Position numbers and translations under genes: made by a program. From the NCBI RefSeq assembly GCF_016592555.1, contig NZ_AP014546.1, positions 2,304,501 to 2,368,500 on the forward strand: a stretch of DNA of 64,000 bases, given 5' to 3'. This DNA is from Neptunomonas japonica JAMM 1380 (GTDB lineage Bacteria > Pseudomonadota > Gammaproteobacteria > Pseudomonadales > Balneatricaceae). Shown one piece after another: positions 35,025 through 44,606 of the stretch. The notes beneath the pieces are model-generated. The model did not search any database. It was not told the origin of the DNA and saw only the letters and a list, made by a program, of their open reading frames with translations. Each line of letters begins with the position of its first letter. Within the stretch, counting starts at the first letter, position 1.

Positions 35025-35231
35025 TTAAAGTGCTACGATGTTTTCTGCTTGAAGACCTTTCTGGCCCTGAGTAACAGTAAACTCAACTTTCTGGCCTTCA
35101 GCCAAAGTTTTGAAACCGTCACCAGCGATAGCACGGAAATGAGCGAAAACGTCAGGGCCGTTTTCCTGCTCGATGAAACCGAAACCTTTCTCTTCGTTAA
35201 ACCATTTTACTGTGCCAGTAGTTGTAGACAT
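35025..35231 (-). CDS. CspA-family cold-shock protein
   Basis: A 68-residue OB-fold protein that binds single-stranded RNA and DNA. It has [11 protein letters not shown] (RNP1, KGFGFI) and VFAHF (RNP2), normal length, and a typical ending (LQAENIVAL). AGGA lies about ten bases before ATG 35231. Upstream there is a 172-bp gap before the next gene, room for the long 5' leader common in this family. A hairpin (AACCGG 34985-34990 with CCGGTT 35004-35009) follows its stop. Confidence 0.92.
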   Translation of the reverse strand: MSTTTGTVKWFNEEKGFGFIEQENGPDVFAHFRAIAGDGFKTLAEGQKVEFTVTQGQKGLQAENIVAL

Positions 35232-35403
35232 AATAATATCCTGTTAATTCATGAATCATGGATGCCGTCACTTTATGCTCGGGCTATGAAGCTGGAAATT
35301 TTGCTATTACTTATGAAAACAGAACGAGCACTCAACAAAGAACATCGAAATGGAACACATAAATATAAGTCGAACTTTCAAGCTAGGCTAATTATATACA
35401 GCT

Positions 35404-35925
35404 TCAGTCTGTAGTCAAAGCACTAATCTTTACTTTATTATTAGTATCTCTGCTTTGACGAATTAATTCATCGCCTTCAACGACTAAAGACGATTTAGCA
35501 AGCCTATCGTACAAAACAACATTGACAGTAGCCGCTAAATTCATGCAGCCCACTGTCGGTATATAGACAACAGCGTCTGCACGATCAACAACTTGCTGAT
35601 CAAGAGAGCTATCTTCTGGCCCAAAAATATAAAAAGCATTATCCGGATGCTCAAACTCAGGCAGCGAAGTCGCTCCTTCTACTAACTCAACACAAACAAC
35701 TTTTGACCCTACAGGTACATGCTCAAGCAAGCAGTCAACTCCAGCTAATGTAATATTGTTACGGACATCTTTTGTATCAGTATTAAACTTTGCTGCACGC
35801 GAGTAACGCGCACCCGTATAAAAAACAGCACTGGCTCTATAACAACCCGCTGCACGCATAACAGCCCCAACATTTGTTGGGCTCTTTGGGTTAACCAAGC
35901 CAATACTGACCACTTGCTGATTCAT
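35404..35925 (-). CDS. SpoU-type RNA methyltransferase
   Basis: A 173-residue knotted (SPOUT) 2'-O-methyltransferase. The three family motifs are present: PKSPTNVGAVMRAAGCY (N-terminal), YIFGPEDSSL, and IPTVGCMNLAATVNVVLYD at the knot. It is the small form without an extra RNA-binding domain. TrmH-, TrmJ- and YfiF-like relatives share these motifs, so the RNA target cannot be named. It begins six bases after the cysteine dioxygenase stop and is probably the last gene of that operon. Confidence 0.82.
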   Translation of the reverse strand: MNQQVVSIGLVNPKSPTNVGAVMRAAGCYRASAVFYTGARYSRAAKFNTDTKDVRNNITLAGVDCLLEHVPVGSKVVCVELVEGATSLPEFEHPDNAFYIFGPEDSSLDQQVVDRADAVVYIPTVGCMNLAATVNVVLYDRLAKSSLVVEGDELIRQSRDTNNKVKISALTTD

Positions 35926-35931
35926 TAAATA

Positions 35932-36513
35932 TCAACCCCAAATATTGGGTAATACTGGATTAGTATATCCAGAGATGAAGGACTGTACCTTCTTAGAATT
36001 TTGATCATAAGTATGCCGGTCAACCATACCGATGTTGGCCCCATATATATGAATACTGACAGAGACATCATCGCTTAAAGCATTGGAAACTCGATGAATA
36101 TCCCCCACCGCTGGAGAAACCAAGTCAACATCACCTACTTGCAAGGTATGCTGACCAGCAGCAACCACTTCTCCGCTTGCTTGATCAACACTAAACTCTT
36201 CACAAACCTCACCACCACGCATGACACCGACCATTCCCCATACAGTATGATCATGAATAGGCGTTAACTGGCCCGGCCCCCAGACAAAGCTCGCTACAGA
36301 AAACCTCTCATGAGGATCACAGTGCAATAAAAACTGCTGATATTGATCCGAAGAGGCTTGAGAAAACTCTTCAGGCAACCAGTCATCACACTTAATCAGG
36401 CCTTGAAGAAGCGCTTTACCTGTCACAAATATTTTCTTTTCGTCATTGCCAGCAACATCAATTAAGCGGGTGAAATCTTGGATAAAAGACCTAAATCTAG
36501 TCAAATTATGCAT
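35932..36513 (-). CDS. Cysteine dioxygenase-family protein
   Basis: A 193-residue cupin that oxidises a thiol, most likely cysteine to cysteine sulfinate, with non-haem iron. The iron ligands are His87 and His89 (PIHDHTVWG) and His140 (DIHRVSN). AAGGAA lies before ATG 36513; a GTG three bases further up is too close to it. Bacterial members include cysteine and 3-mercaptopropionate dioxygenases, and the two cannot be separated by eye. It is downstream of kdsB on the same strand with a gap of about 95 bp. Confidence 0.82.
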   Translation of the reverse strand: MHNLTRFRSFIQDFTRLIDVAGNDEKKIFVTGKALLQGLIKCDDWLPEEFSQASSDQYQQFLLHCDPHERFSVASFVWGPGQLTPIHDHTVWGMVGVMRGGEVCEEFSVDQASGEVVAAGQHTLQVGDVDLVSPAVGDIHRVSNALSDDVSVSIHIYGANIGMVDRHTYDQNSKKVQSFISGYTNPVLPNIWG

Positions 36514-36609
36514 CACTATTCCTTGTTATGTTTTTTATTCAACAGCAAAGCCTGCACAAACAAATAGCGCCGGCCAGCAAAACTTAAAAGAGGCGCGCGC
36601 TTTACTCAA

Positions 36610-37377
36610 TTACACTTTTCCAGACTTAAACAACTCACGCAAGCGCTCCAGATCTTCTGGAGTATCAACACCTGCCGGTGGTAACTCATCAGCAACTTCT
36701 ACATGTATGCGAGCACCATTCCACATAGCGCGCAACTGCTCTAAGCACTCAGCTTCTTCTATCGGTGCTGGAGCCCAATGCACAAAATCATTAAGCATTT
36801 TCACACGATAAGCATAAATACCAATATGGCGCTGCCAATTATAGCTAGAGGGCATTACATCCTTAGTAACCGCAAACTCATCTCGCGGCCACGGAATAGG
36901 AGCCCGGCTAAAATAAACAGCCATACCGCGGTGATCCGTAACTACTTTAACGACATTAGGGTTTAGTAAACTCGCTACATCTTCAATAGGCTCCGACAGT
37001 GTAGATATACCAGCGTCAGGCTCCGCCTTCAGGTTATGAGCGACTTGGTTAATCACACGAGGCGGAATCAATGGCTCATCTCCTTGCACGTTCACAACGA
37101 TATCGTCTGCATAAAACCCTAATGAATGCACTACCTCTTGCAATCGATCAGTGCCTGATGGGTGGTCTGCTTTCGTCATACATACTTCAGCACCAAAACC
37201 AGAAGCAACAGTAGCAATGCGCTCATCATCAGTGGCCACAATGACACGCTCAGCTTCACTTTGAAGGGCGCGCTCGTATACATGCTGCACCATAGGCTTG
37301 CCCGCAATATCTGCTAATGGCTTTCCTGGAAAACGCGTTGATGCAAATCTGGCAGGTATAATTACACTGAATCCCAT
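36610..37377 (-). CDS. kdsB: CMP-KDO synthetase (3-deoxy-manno-octulosonate cytidylyltransferase)
   Basis: KdsB activates KDO with CTP for LPS inner-core assembly. The 255 residues include [35 protein letters not shown] and RHIGIYAYR in the normal order. AGGA lies seven bases before ATG 37377; a GTG one codon upstream is possible. It lies nine bases after ycaR in the comEC-exbB-exbD-lpxK-ycaR-kdsB series. Confidence 0.95.
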   Translation of the reverse strand: MGFSVIIPARFASTRFPGKPLADIAGKPMVQHVYERALQSEAERVIVATDDERIATVASGFGAEVCMTKADHPSGTDRLQEVVHSLGFYADDIVVNVQGDEPLIPPRVINQVAHNLKAEPDAGISTLSEPIEDVASLLNPNVVKVVTDHRGMAVYFSRAPIPWPRDEFAVTKDVMPSSYNWQRHIGIYAYRVKMLNDFVHWAPAPIEEAECLEQLRAMWNGARIHVEVADELPPAGVDTPEDLERLRELFKSGKV

Positions 37378-37386
37378 CACTAATTC

Positions 37387-37575
37387 CTATTTATCTTTTA
37401 AACGTTCTTCAGATGTCAGCGTACGCGCCTCACTCTCCAACATGACAGGAATATCATCCCGCACTGGATAAGCTAAGCCGCTGGTACGACAGATCAATTC
37501 GTTAGTTTCAGCACTGTACTCTACCGGTGCTTTAGAGACAGGGCAGACTAGGATATCTAATAATTTTTTATCCAT
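37387..37575 (-). CDS. ycaR: YcaR/Trm112-like small protein
   Basis: A 62-residue protein of the Trm112-like (UPF0434, YcaR) family: [13 protein letters not shown] at the start, [26 protein letters not shown] in the middle. E. coli YcaR has CPVC; here CPVSK keeps only the first Cys, so a full zinc ribbon is unlikely. ATG 37575 lies within the last codons of lpxK, an 8-bp overlap, indicating translational coupling. Its function is not known. Confidence 0.85.
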   Translation of the reverse strand: MDKKLLDILVCPVSKAPVEYSAETNELICRTSGLAYPVRDDIPVMLESEARTLTSEERLKDK

Positions 37576-38563
37576 TAATATCACTCTCTTTATGTAATTT
37601 GAGCTTTTCTTTTAACTGATGCGCAAATGCAACAGGTAACTGCGCATCGACCTGTAGATAATAAGCAGGGGTTTCAATTTTTAACCCTCTACATTTAACC
37701 GCATCTTTTTCGGTCATAATAACAGGAAGCTCATCACTAAATGTGATATCAGCCTCCTGAAACAAATAGTGATCAGGAAAGCTATGTTTGATAGGGTCAA
37801 GACCCTCTTTTTCTAGCGTTTCGTAAAACCGACTTGGATTCCCAATTCCTGCAACCGCATGAACATTCGTTGTCTTAAGCGCTGAAATATCATACTGCTT
37901 ACCATCATTAAGCCCAACTAAAGTCGTAGCCAACAAGCGCATCTGGATTGACGGCTCATAACTAAAGCCCCCTTCACCATTAACCACAATCATATCAACT
38001 TGTTGAAGTCGGCTTGGACTCTCACGCAAAGGACCAACAGGCAAACAATGACCATTGCCCAAACCACGCTGACCATCAACAACAACTATTTCAATATCAC
38101 GCCCCATCGCATAATGCTGCAAACCATCATCGCTGATAATTATATCGCACGCATACGTTTTTAATAAATGCTGGCACGCGCTCACACGATCAGGGTCAAT
38201 AACCATCGGCACCTGAGTACGCTGCACTATCATTAAAGGCTCATCTCCCACATCGTGCGATGCAGAATCAGGAAACACACTAAAAGGATATTCCGGAGGG
38301 TTTGCGGTATAACCGCGACTGACAACACCAGGTTTATAACCCTGCTCTCGCAACAACTTAATTAAAGCAATTACCAGCGGGCTTTTCCCCGTACCTCCTA
38401 CATTTATATTGCCAACCACTATAACAGGTACAGGAGCACGCCACTGAGTCAACTCATGCTTGTGTCGTCGATAACGCGATACAGCAATAAAAAATTTCTC
38501 TAACGGATACAGCAATAAAGACCATCGTGAACCATCATACCAAGCTTTTTCGAATACACTCAT
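37568..38563 (-). CDS. lpxK: Tetraacyldisaccharide 4'-kinase
   Basis: LpxK adds the 4'-phosphate to lipid A on the cytoplasmic face of the inner membrane. The 331 residues have a short N-terminal membrane-associated segment, the P-loop GGTGKSP (56-62), SRGYT, DDGLQHY, and [22 protein letters not shown], all typical. The start ATG 38563 is three bases after the exbD stop and has no strong ribosome site, so coupling is likely. The stop overlaps ycaR. Confidence 0.93.
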   Translation of the reverse strand: MSVFEKAWYDGSRWSLLLYPLEKFFIAVSRYRRHKHELTQWRAPVPVIVVGNINVGGTGKSPLVIALIKLLREQGYKPGVVSRGYTANPPEYPFSVFPDSASHDVGDEPLMIVQRTQVPMVIDPDRVSACQHLLKTYACDIIISDDGLQHYAMGRDIEIVVVDGQRGLGNGHCLPVGPLRESPSRLQQVDMIVVNGEGGFSYEPSIQMRLLATTLVGLNDGKQYDISALKTTNVHAVAGIGNPSRFYETLEKEGLDPIKHSFPDHYLFQEADITFSDELPVIMTEKDAVKCRGLKIETPAYYLQVDAQLPVAFAHQLKEKLKLHKESDING

Positions 38564-38566
38564 TAG

Positions 38567-38986
38567 TTATTCTGCGGACTGTTTTGTCGTAATACTAAGC
38601 TTTTCAAATCCAAGCTTACCCGAAACGTCCATTGCAGTTACAACGGATTGATGCGGTGTTTTTGCATCCGCCGTAATGACTAATGCAGGCCGATCATCAC
38701 CCTCTATTAATTTAAGCATTGCCTGACGTAAAGTTTTTTCCTGAGTATTTATTAACGGAGCACCATTTACACTGTACTGGCCCTCTTCATCAATTATAAT
38801 TTCTATCGCTTTTGGGACATCTTGCGTTGTCGCTTCTTCGGAAGCTTGAGGCAAATCAATTTCTAAATGACTTTCTTTTGTAAAGGTTGTCGAGACCATA
38901 AAAAAAATCAGCAACAGAAACACCACATCGATAAGCGGTGTAAGGTTAACACTGACCTCTTCTCTATTTTGGCGCTGGAACTTCAC
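38567..38986 (-). CDS. exbD: ExbD/TolR-family biopolymer transport protein
   Basis: A 139-residue inner-membrane protein with one N-terminal helix preceded by NLTPLIDVVFLLLIFFMV; the Asp in PLIDV is the expected proton-pathway residue. The rest is periplasmic. It partners ExbB in a proton-driven motor. The start is GTG 38986 with GGAG seven bases upstream. The gene lies between exbB and lpxK; in pseudomonads this ExbBD pair sits between comEC and lpxK with no tonB adjacent, so its energised partner is unknown. Confidence 0.88.
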   Translation of the reverse strand: MKFQRQNREEVSVNLTPLIDVVFLLLIFFMVSTTFTKESHLEIDLPQASEEATTQDVPKAIEIIIDEEGQYSVNGAPLINTQEKTLRQAMLKLIEGDDRPALVITADAKTPHQSVVTAMDVSGKLGFEKLSITTKQSAE

Positions 38987-38998
38987 AATAAATCTCCA

Positions 38999-39622
38999 CT
39001 ATTTATCATGATCAACGTCACGTTCGCCATGAACAGCTTCCACTAATTTCACTGCCTGCTGCTCCATTTCGACAACAAGAGAATCTATTTTACGTTGAAA
39101 ATGGCGATGAAATATTAAAGTAGGAATAGCAATAGCCAATCCAGATGCCGTGGTAATCAATGCTTCTGAAATACCACCTGCCAAAACAGAAGCATTCCCT
39201 GTTCCTTGGATCATAATCTCAGTAAAAACTTTAATCATCCCAATAACAGTACCCAACAAACCCAATAAAGGAGCAATAGCCGCAATGGTCCCCAAGGCTG
39301 TCAGAAAACGCTCTAGTTCATGTATAACTTGAGTCGCTGCTTCTTGAATACTTTCTTTCATGATCTCTCGACCATGGCGAGCATTATTGAGTCCTGCAAC
39401 AATAATGCGTCCAAGAGGACTACCCCTCTTAACTTCCTTCATGCGCTCAGCTGTCATGGCTCCGCTTTTTAGCCAGCCCCACACATCCTTCATTAAATCA
39501 GGTGGCGCAATCTTATTTGCACGTAACTCCCATAAGCGCTCCATACAAATAGCCAGCGCTAGTACCGAACAACCAATGATAGGAATCATTAGCCAACCAC
39601 CCGATGCAATCAATTCAAACAC
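38999..39622 (-). CDS. exbB: ExbB/MotA/TolQ-family proton channel protein
   Basis: A 207-residue inner-membrane protein with three helices: SGGWLMIPIIGCSVLALAI near the start, LGTIAAIAPLLGLLGTVIGMI in the middle, and GISEALITTASGLAIAIPTLIF. The Gly/Thr-rich motifs are the family core. I choose GTG 39622, with AGGAG eight bases upstream; the TTG at 39628 is too close to that site. It lies 12 bases before exbD and 60 bases after comEC. Confidence 0.9.
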   Translation of the reverse strand: MFELIASGGWLMIPIIGCSVLALAICMERLWELRANKIAPPDLMKDVWGWLKSGAMTAERMKEVKRGSPLGRIIVAGLNNARHGREIMKESIQEAATQVIHELERFLTALGTIAAIAPLLGLLGTVIGMIKVFTEIMIQGTGNASVLAGGISEALITTASGLAIAIPTLIFHRHFQRKIDSLVVEMEQQAVKLVEAVHGERDVDHDK

Positions 39623-39682
39623 GTTCAACTCTCCTTTAGAATCGAGCTACTTTAACACACACAAATCCATTGGAGTATGCCC

Positions 39683-41959
39683 TCAACTGGCTGTCCAATA
39701 ACGTTTTTCTTTTTGTCGCCATGTTTCAACACGACATTCATCGCCAGTTGTTTCATCCAAGATTAGGGCACCTTGTTGATCCGTGCGAAAAACCTGACTG
39801 CCGGCTGCCTTTATACGAGAAAGCACCTCCTCATGCGGATGCCCATAACGATTAAGAAACCCTGCAGAAATAAGTGTATTTTTTGGCTTATACGCCTCAA
39901 GAAAAGCAACCCCTGTTGACGTACGACTCCCATGATGCCCCGCCACCAGCCAGTGAATAGGCGCGCGCGCATCTGAATTAGCCAATACCTCTTCTTCAAT
40001 ACGAACGCTTGCATCACCTGTTATTAATAAACTGCATGCCTTGCTACGTACTTCTAATACGCATGAGCGGTCATTATCGGTAGCCGACAAGCTAGGCTTT
40101 GGATGAATATAGCGAAAATAGACGCCATCCCATTGCCAACTAACGCCCACTCGGCAGAGCTGAGCAGTTACATTAATTGCATCCGGCATCCCGCTTTCTA
40201 TCGCACCAATACGCATCACCTCAATAACCTTAGACACACCGCCGGCATGATCATTATCCTCATGACTAACAATCAACTTATCAATAAATTCAATTCCTTT
40301 AAGCCTCAAATACGGCAGCACAGAACGCTCGAAAGCGGTATTTCCATTGGGATAAGCAGCGCCTGTATCATATAAAAGAGTATGTCCATGTGTCCTAATT
40401 ATCATTGCTGTACCTTGCCCGACGTCAAACACAACAGCACTCATTCGTCCCGATGGCACACTGCTTTGTGGCGGTACAAATAAAGGCAACCAGCACAATA
40501 CGCCCAGCGCTTTTAACTTAATACTGATCGGCTGAAGCACCATTACTGCCCCCAAACCTGCAAATAGAATGACCATAAAACTGGGTTGTTGAATATAAAC
40601 AACCCCATGATCACTCAACCCATTCACCCAAGCTAAACCGTCCCATAATGACTGAATCAATACCCCAACAAAATCTAACCCCCAACTAACACCGGCAGCC
40701 TCCAGCAACATAGCCGGGACAATCAACAACAGCAGGAGTGACAGAAAAGGGATAGCCAGAATATTTACGAATGGCGCACTAATAGACACCTGGGAAAAGA
40801 ACAAGAGCATTAATGGGCTTAATACTAAAAATATCCACCATTGGCTTTTAAGTAACATCAGCCACCCCGCGCTTTTCTGGCGTGCCGTCACTAGAAATAA
40901 TAATGCAGCAACCGCCGCAAATGATAACCAAGCGCCAACTTCATGGACTGCCAAAGGGTGCAAAGTAAGCACAATCGCCAAGGCCAACCACCAACGAAAC
41001 CACACACTAGGCCGACGCATCACTAATTGCGCTCCCAATAACACCGCCGCCATAATCCACGCCCTTTGTGTCGGGATACTAAAACCGGCCAAAGCAACAT
41101 AACTGCCACTCACGAGCAAAGCAACAACCACAGATAACCAGTGATGTGGGATTCGAGACTCCTTACCTCTGAACAGTAAAGCAGCAATAATACGACCAAA
41201 CCACCAGCCTAATAACACACAAACACCAATATGCAGACCACTTACAACCATTAAGTGTGTAGTCCCAGTACTTCGCAGCAAAGACCATTGCCAATCAACA
41301 AACCCACTTTTGTCGCCAAGCAGCAGTGCCTGTAATGTTGACAATACAACCGGTTGGAGCCTCAAACGATTACCCAACCATTCAATCAAACTAAAACGCC
41401 ATACATCTATTGACGCACTAGATACAGGCTGGTGCACATAAAGCGCTTTAACATACCCAACAGCATCAATATCACGTCCTAAAGCCCATCGCTCATAATC
41501 GAAACCACCCGGGTTCCATAAAGAATGAGGAGGGCGAAGTTTCACATCAAGTTCAAGTAAGTCGCCAGGCTTTAAGCGCTCATCGGTGCGATACCAGCTC
41601 AATCTAATTATACGCGGAGTACTCTCTGGCTGGACACCAGCCTCAACCGCATTCAAGGCACTGCTAATACGTAAGTTAAATGTTATGTGCTTACTTTTAT
41701 AATCAGGAAGACCGTCAACAGTCCCTTCTACTCGCCAAGTTGATGCGGCATCAGAGGAGTGCCAACGATACTGCAACTGAATATGACCATAGATCAAGGC
41801 AATTGTTAAACCGGCCATTAATGCCAACAATTGAAAACGCAGAGACCGAAAATAATAAAATGAAAAGATTAAAACGATAGGGAAACAAAGCAGCCAATAT
41901 AGTGGCGGCAAAAAAGGAAGCCAAGCTATGACAAAAAAACCTACAATATATATGATCAT
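39683..41959 (-). CDS. comEC: DNA internalisation competence protein ComEC/Rec2
   Basis: ComEC is the inner-membrane channel for single-stranded DNA during natural transformation. The 758 residues contain an N-terminal soluble OB-like domain between the first helices, a Competence domain with about ten membrane helices (LMVVSGLHIGVCVLLGWW), and a C-terminal metallo-beta-lactamase domain with VVFDVGQGTAMII and the metal motif SHEDNDHAGG near residue 563. It heads the comEC-exbB-exbD-lpxK-ycaR-kdsB series and is divergent from the DUF2062 gene. GAGA precedes ATG 41959. Confidence 0.93.
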   Translation of the reverse strand: MIIYIVGFFVIAWLPFLPPLYWLLCFPIVLIFSFYYFRSLRFQLLALMAGLTIALIYGHIQLQYRWHSSDAASTWRVEGTVDGLPDYKSKHITFNLRISSALNAVEAGVQPESTPRIIRLSWYRTDERLKPGDLLELDVKLRPPHSLWNPGGFDYERWALGRDIDAVGYVKALYVHQPVSSASIDVWRFSLIEWLGNRLRLQPVVLSTLQALLLGDKSGFVDWQWSLLRSTGTTHLMVVSGLHIGVCVLLGWWFGRIIAALLFRGKESRIPHHWLSVVVALLVSGSYVALAGFSIPTQRAWIMAAVLLGAQLVMRRPSVWFRWWLALAIVLTLHPLAVHEVGAWLSFAAVAALLFLVTARQKSAGWLMLLKSQWWIFLVLSPLMLLFFSQVSISAPFVNILAIPFLSLLLLLIVPAMLLEAAGVSWGLDFVGVLIQSLWDGLAWVNGLSDHGVVYIQQPSFMVILFAGLGAVMVLQPISIKLKALGVLCWLPLFVPPQSSVPSGRMSAVVFDVGQGTAMIIRTHGHTLLYDTGAAYPNGNTAFERSVLPYLRLKGIEFIDKLIVSHEDNDHAGGVSKVIEVMRIGAIESGMPDAINVTAQLCRVGVSWQWDGVYFRYIHPKPSLSATDNDRSCVLEVRSKACSLLITGDASVRIEEEVLANSDARAPIHWLVAGHHGSRTSTGVAFLEAYKPKNTLISAGFLNRYGHPHEEVLSRIKAAGSQVFRTDQQGALILDETTGDECRVETWRQKEKRYWTAS

Positions 41960-42035
41960 CCATGATCTCTATGTTGGCTTACACAGCTGTGCTGTGCATA
42001 ATACGTTTATCTTTTTCAGATGAAGTATACTTCCT

Positions 42036-42545
42036 ATGCCTCGGAAGATTATCAAAAGATTCATGCCAAATGAGTCATCACTACGTAATCACAAACATCT
42101 CAGCTGGCTTGGCCGTCACTTACACGACCCTGCGCTTTGGCATTTAACACGTAAATCTGTTGCGAAAGCCTTTCTCGTGGGTGTTTTTTGTGCCTTTTTA
42201 CCTGTACCGATGCAAATGATCATTGCCGCGGTACTTTCTCTCTTTGCACGTAGCAACATGCCTATATCAATTGGTTTGGTCTGGATTACCAACCCGTTAA
42301 CCATCCCTCCCATATTTTATTTCAGTTATGTAGTAGGAACTTACCTACTTGGCACACCTATACTAGATATGGAGTTAGAGTTTTCTTATAAAGCCCTATC
42401 ACATGACTTATCCGCTATCTGGTGGCCCCTCATAACAGGCTCTTTGTTCTGCGGAGCTATATTTAGTGTAATTGCTTATTTTAGCGTCTCATTTTTATGG
42501 ATATGGCGTGTTCGCAAAACATGGTCTGGCAGACGAAAAAGTTAA
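42036..42545 (+). CDS. DUF2062 membrane protein
   Basis: A 169-residue protein of DUF2062 with three hydrophobic segments (VAKAFLVGVFCAFLPVPMQM, PISIGLVWITNPLTIPPIFY and ITGSLFCGAIFSVIAYFSV). The family is common in gammaproteobacteria beside comEC; its function is unknown. The start has no strong ribosome site; a 12-bp perfect palindrome, GAAGTATACTTC (42022-42033), overlaps that region. It is convergent with lolD. Confidence 0.82.
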   Translation: MPRKIIKRFMPNESSLRNHKHLSWLGRHLHDPALWHLTRKSVAKAFLVGVFCAFLPVPMQMIIAAVLSLFARSNMPISIGLVWITNPLTIPPIFYFSYVVGTYLLGTPILDMELEFSYKALSHDLSAIWWPLITGSLFCGAIFSVIAYFSVSFLWIWRVRKTWSGRRKS

Positions 42546-42562
42546 CCGCATGTAGCGGTTAA
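42542..42562. terminator. Hairpin between the DUF2062 gene and lolD
   Basis: TTAACCGC (42542-42549) and GCGGTTAA (42555-42562) form a perfect 8-bp stem with a 5-base loop, overlapping the DUF2062 stop. On the minus strand CTTTTTC follows, so it mainly ends lolC-lolD transcription. Confidence 0.7.
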
Positions 42563-42583
42563 TACAGGCAACACAACCGCTAC

Positions 42584-43273
42584 TTACCTTGTTACTTCGT
42601 GCAAACCGCCATCGCGCAACTCCAATACTCGATCCATTCGGTGTGCTAACTCAGAATCATGTGTCACTATAATGAATGATGTCTTGAACTCTTGATTTAA
42701 GTTTTCCATCAATTTTTGCACATCATTTGCTGTATTATTATCTAAATTCCCCGTAGGCTCATCCATCAACACACAAGCTGGCCGAGTAACCAAGGCTCTT
42801 GCAATAGCCACTCGCTGACGCTCTCCACCACTTAGTTGTGCAGGTTTATGAGAAAGTCTAGCAGATAAACCAACCGCCTCTAACATCTCTTTAGCACGCG
42901 CCTGTGCTTCTTTAATAGCAACCTTCCCCAGCAGCAATGGCATCGCCACATTTTCAATAGCGTCAAATTCTGGCAAAAGATGGTGAAACTGATAAACAAA
43001 ACCTAATTGGCGATTACGAATCCGCGCTCTTTTTTCTTCAGAGACATCATATAACGACTCACCACCAACACTCACTTCACCTTGGCTTGGCGCTTCTAAT
43101 CCACCTAGCGTGTTCAGCAATGTACTCTTACCAGAGCCTGATGTTCCTATAATAGAGATCCGCTCCCCTTTAGTAACATTAAGAGAAACTTCGCTTAAAA
43201 CCGTTAAAGGATTACCCGCTTCAGTGTATATTTTACCCACGCCACGGCACACCAACACTGACTCATTACTCAT
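42584..43273 (-). CDS. lolD: Lipoprotein-releasing ABC transporter ATP-binding protein
   Basis: LolD drives release of outer-membrane lipoproteins from the inner membrane to LolA. The 229 residues contain Walker A GTSGSGKST, the Q-loop YQFHHLLPEF, signature LSGGERQR and Walker B VLMDEPTGNLD, as in LolD. I start at ATG 43273, which overlaps the lolC stop by eight bases; the frame continues upstream for another 20 residues that are part of the overlap. It is coupled to the upstream permease gene. Confidence 0.93.
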   Translation of the reverse strand: MSNESVLVCRGVGKIYTEAGNPLTVLSEVSLNVTKGERISIIGTSGSGKSTLLNTLGGLEAPSQGEVSVGGESLYDVSEEKRARIRNRQLGFVYQFHHLLPEFDAIENVAMPLLLGKVAIKEAQARAKEMLEAVGLSARLSHKPAQLSGGERQRVAIARALVTRPACVLMDEPTGNLDNNTANDVQKLMENLNQEFKTSFIIVTHDSELAHRMDRVLELRDGGLHEVTR

Positions 43274-44510
43274 AGCGTAAAGCCTCCGCAGGCTGTGTTC
43301 TAGACGCTTTCCACGCAGGGTATAGCGTAGCAAAAAAGCTAATTAACAAGGCAGAACCACCTATCACACCTACATCATTCCAATCCAAACGTGAGGGTAG
43401 ATAACTAATAAAATACACATCAGAAGATAAGAACTGCATTCCTAGAACTTGCTCGATCCAGGCAACCAAATCAGTCACAGTCGACGCCAAAAGCACACCT
43501 AGCGCCGCTCCAATCAAGGTACCAGCAAACCCGATAACAATACCCTGCACCATAAAAATACGCATAATCATGCCAGGCGTCGCTCCCAAGGTACGCAATA
43601 TGGCAATATCCGATTTCTTATCTGTCACCACCATAACCAATGTTGATACGATATTAAAAGCTGCCACAAACACAATAAGAAATAATAGCAAACCAATCAT
43701 TTTCTTTTCCATCTGTATAGCTTGGAACAGGTTACCGTGAGTACGCGTCCAGTCTGAAACAAGAAAGTACCCATCAAGTGTTGACGTTATTTCTCTGGCC
43801 GCCACTGGTGCTTTAAATAGGTCCTGAAAGGTCACTCGTACGCCTTCTACACCTTCACGAATACGCTTTAAACGGGCAGCATCATCTATATGTATATAAG
43901 CGAGTGAACTATCAAGCTCGGCTCCCACTGAAAAAATACCAACAACGGTGAAGCGCTTTAGCCTTGGAGTGACACCAGCAACACTAATGGATGCTTCAGG
44001 TAATACCAGCGTCACCTTATCGCCAATGCGTGCACCCAAATAACGCGCTAACAGGTCGCCCAGAACCACTCCAAACTCACCACTCTTAAGGTTACTCCAT
44101 TCACCGTTAAGCATATGTTGTGAAACGATAGATACCTTGCTCTCAGCAATAGGGTCTACTCCTTGCACCATAACACCGCGCACTTGCCCTGAATATGTCA
44201 GCATACCTTGCGCATTGATAAAAGGCGCCGTAGCTATCACTCTTGAATCCTGCTCAACAACAGCAGCAAGTTGCTGCCAATCAGCAATGGGGTTTTCATA
44301 ACCGGTGATAGTGGCATGTGGAACCATGCCTAGAATTCTATCTTTTAATTCACGATCAAAACCGTTCATTACAGACAAAACAAGAATTAATGCAGCCACT
44401 CCCAACATCAACCCAAGCATTGAAACCAAGGAGATAAAAGAGATGAAATGATTACTGCGCTTTGCTGCGGTATACCGCAAGCCTACATATATAGAAAAGG
44501 GTCTGAACAT
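43266..44510 (-). CDS. lolC: Lipoprotein-releasing ABC transporter permease (LolC/LolE/LolF type)
   Basis: A 414-residue permease with a first helix after RSNHFISFISLVSMLGLMLGV, a large periplasmic domain, and three C-terminal helices (IGLLLFLIVFVAAFNIVSTL, GIVIGFAGTLIGAALGVLLA, GVIGGSALLISFFATLYPA). E. coli has lolC-lolD-lolE with two permeases; here only one permease gene is adjacent to lolD, so the complex may be a homodimer of a LolF-type protein. Whether another copy exists elsewhere cannot be seen. It is divergent from the PilZ gene. Confidence 0.88.
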   Translation of the reverse strand: MFRPFSIYVGLRYTAAKRSNHFISFISLVSMLGLMLGVAALILVLSVMNGFDRELKDRILGMVPHATITGYENPIADWQQLAAVVEQDSRVIATAPFINAQGMLTYSGQVRGVMVQGVDPIAESKVSIVSQHMLNGEWSNLKSGEFGVVLGDLLARYLGARIGDKVTLVLPEASISVAGVTPRLKRFTVVGIFSVGAELDSSLAYIHIDDAARLKRIREGVEGVRVTFQDLFKAPVAAREITSTLDGYFLVSDWTRTHGNLFQAIQMEKKMIGLLLFLIVFVAAFNIVSTLVMVVTDKKSDIAILRTLGATPGMIMRIFMVQGIVIGFAGTLIGAALGVLLASTVTDLVAWIEQVLGMQFLSSDVYFISYLPSRLDWNDVGVIGGSALLISFFATLYPAWKASRTQPAEALRYE

Positions 44511-44606
44511 GGTCGCGGATTAAATCACAGTTGGGTTAGTAACTCTAACAATATTAAGAAAATCTCCGCTATACTCTAGCCACAAACACGTGAACAGGAG
44601 GTGACT

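Noticed and set aside
35049..35414. 121-residue plus-strand ORF over the cold-shock gene and its leader
   Set aside because: It is antisense to a clear CspA-family gene and crosses its leader; no family resemblance.
38637..38644. GTTGTAAC octamer (minus strand) as a possible Ter core; a second copy at 26965-26972
   Set aside because: Both are inside coding genes, match only part of the E. coli Ter core, and are within chance expectation for 64 kb.
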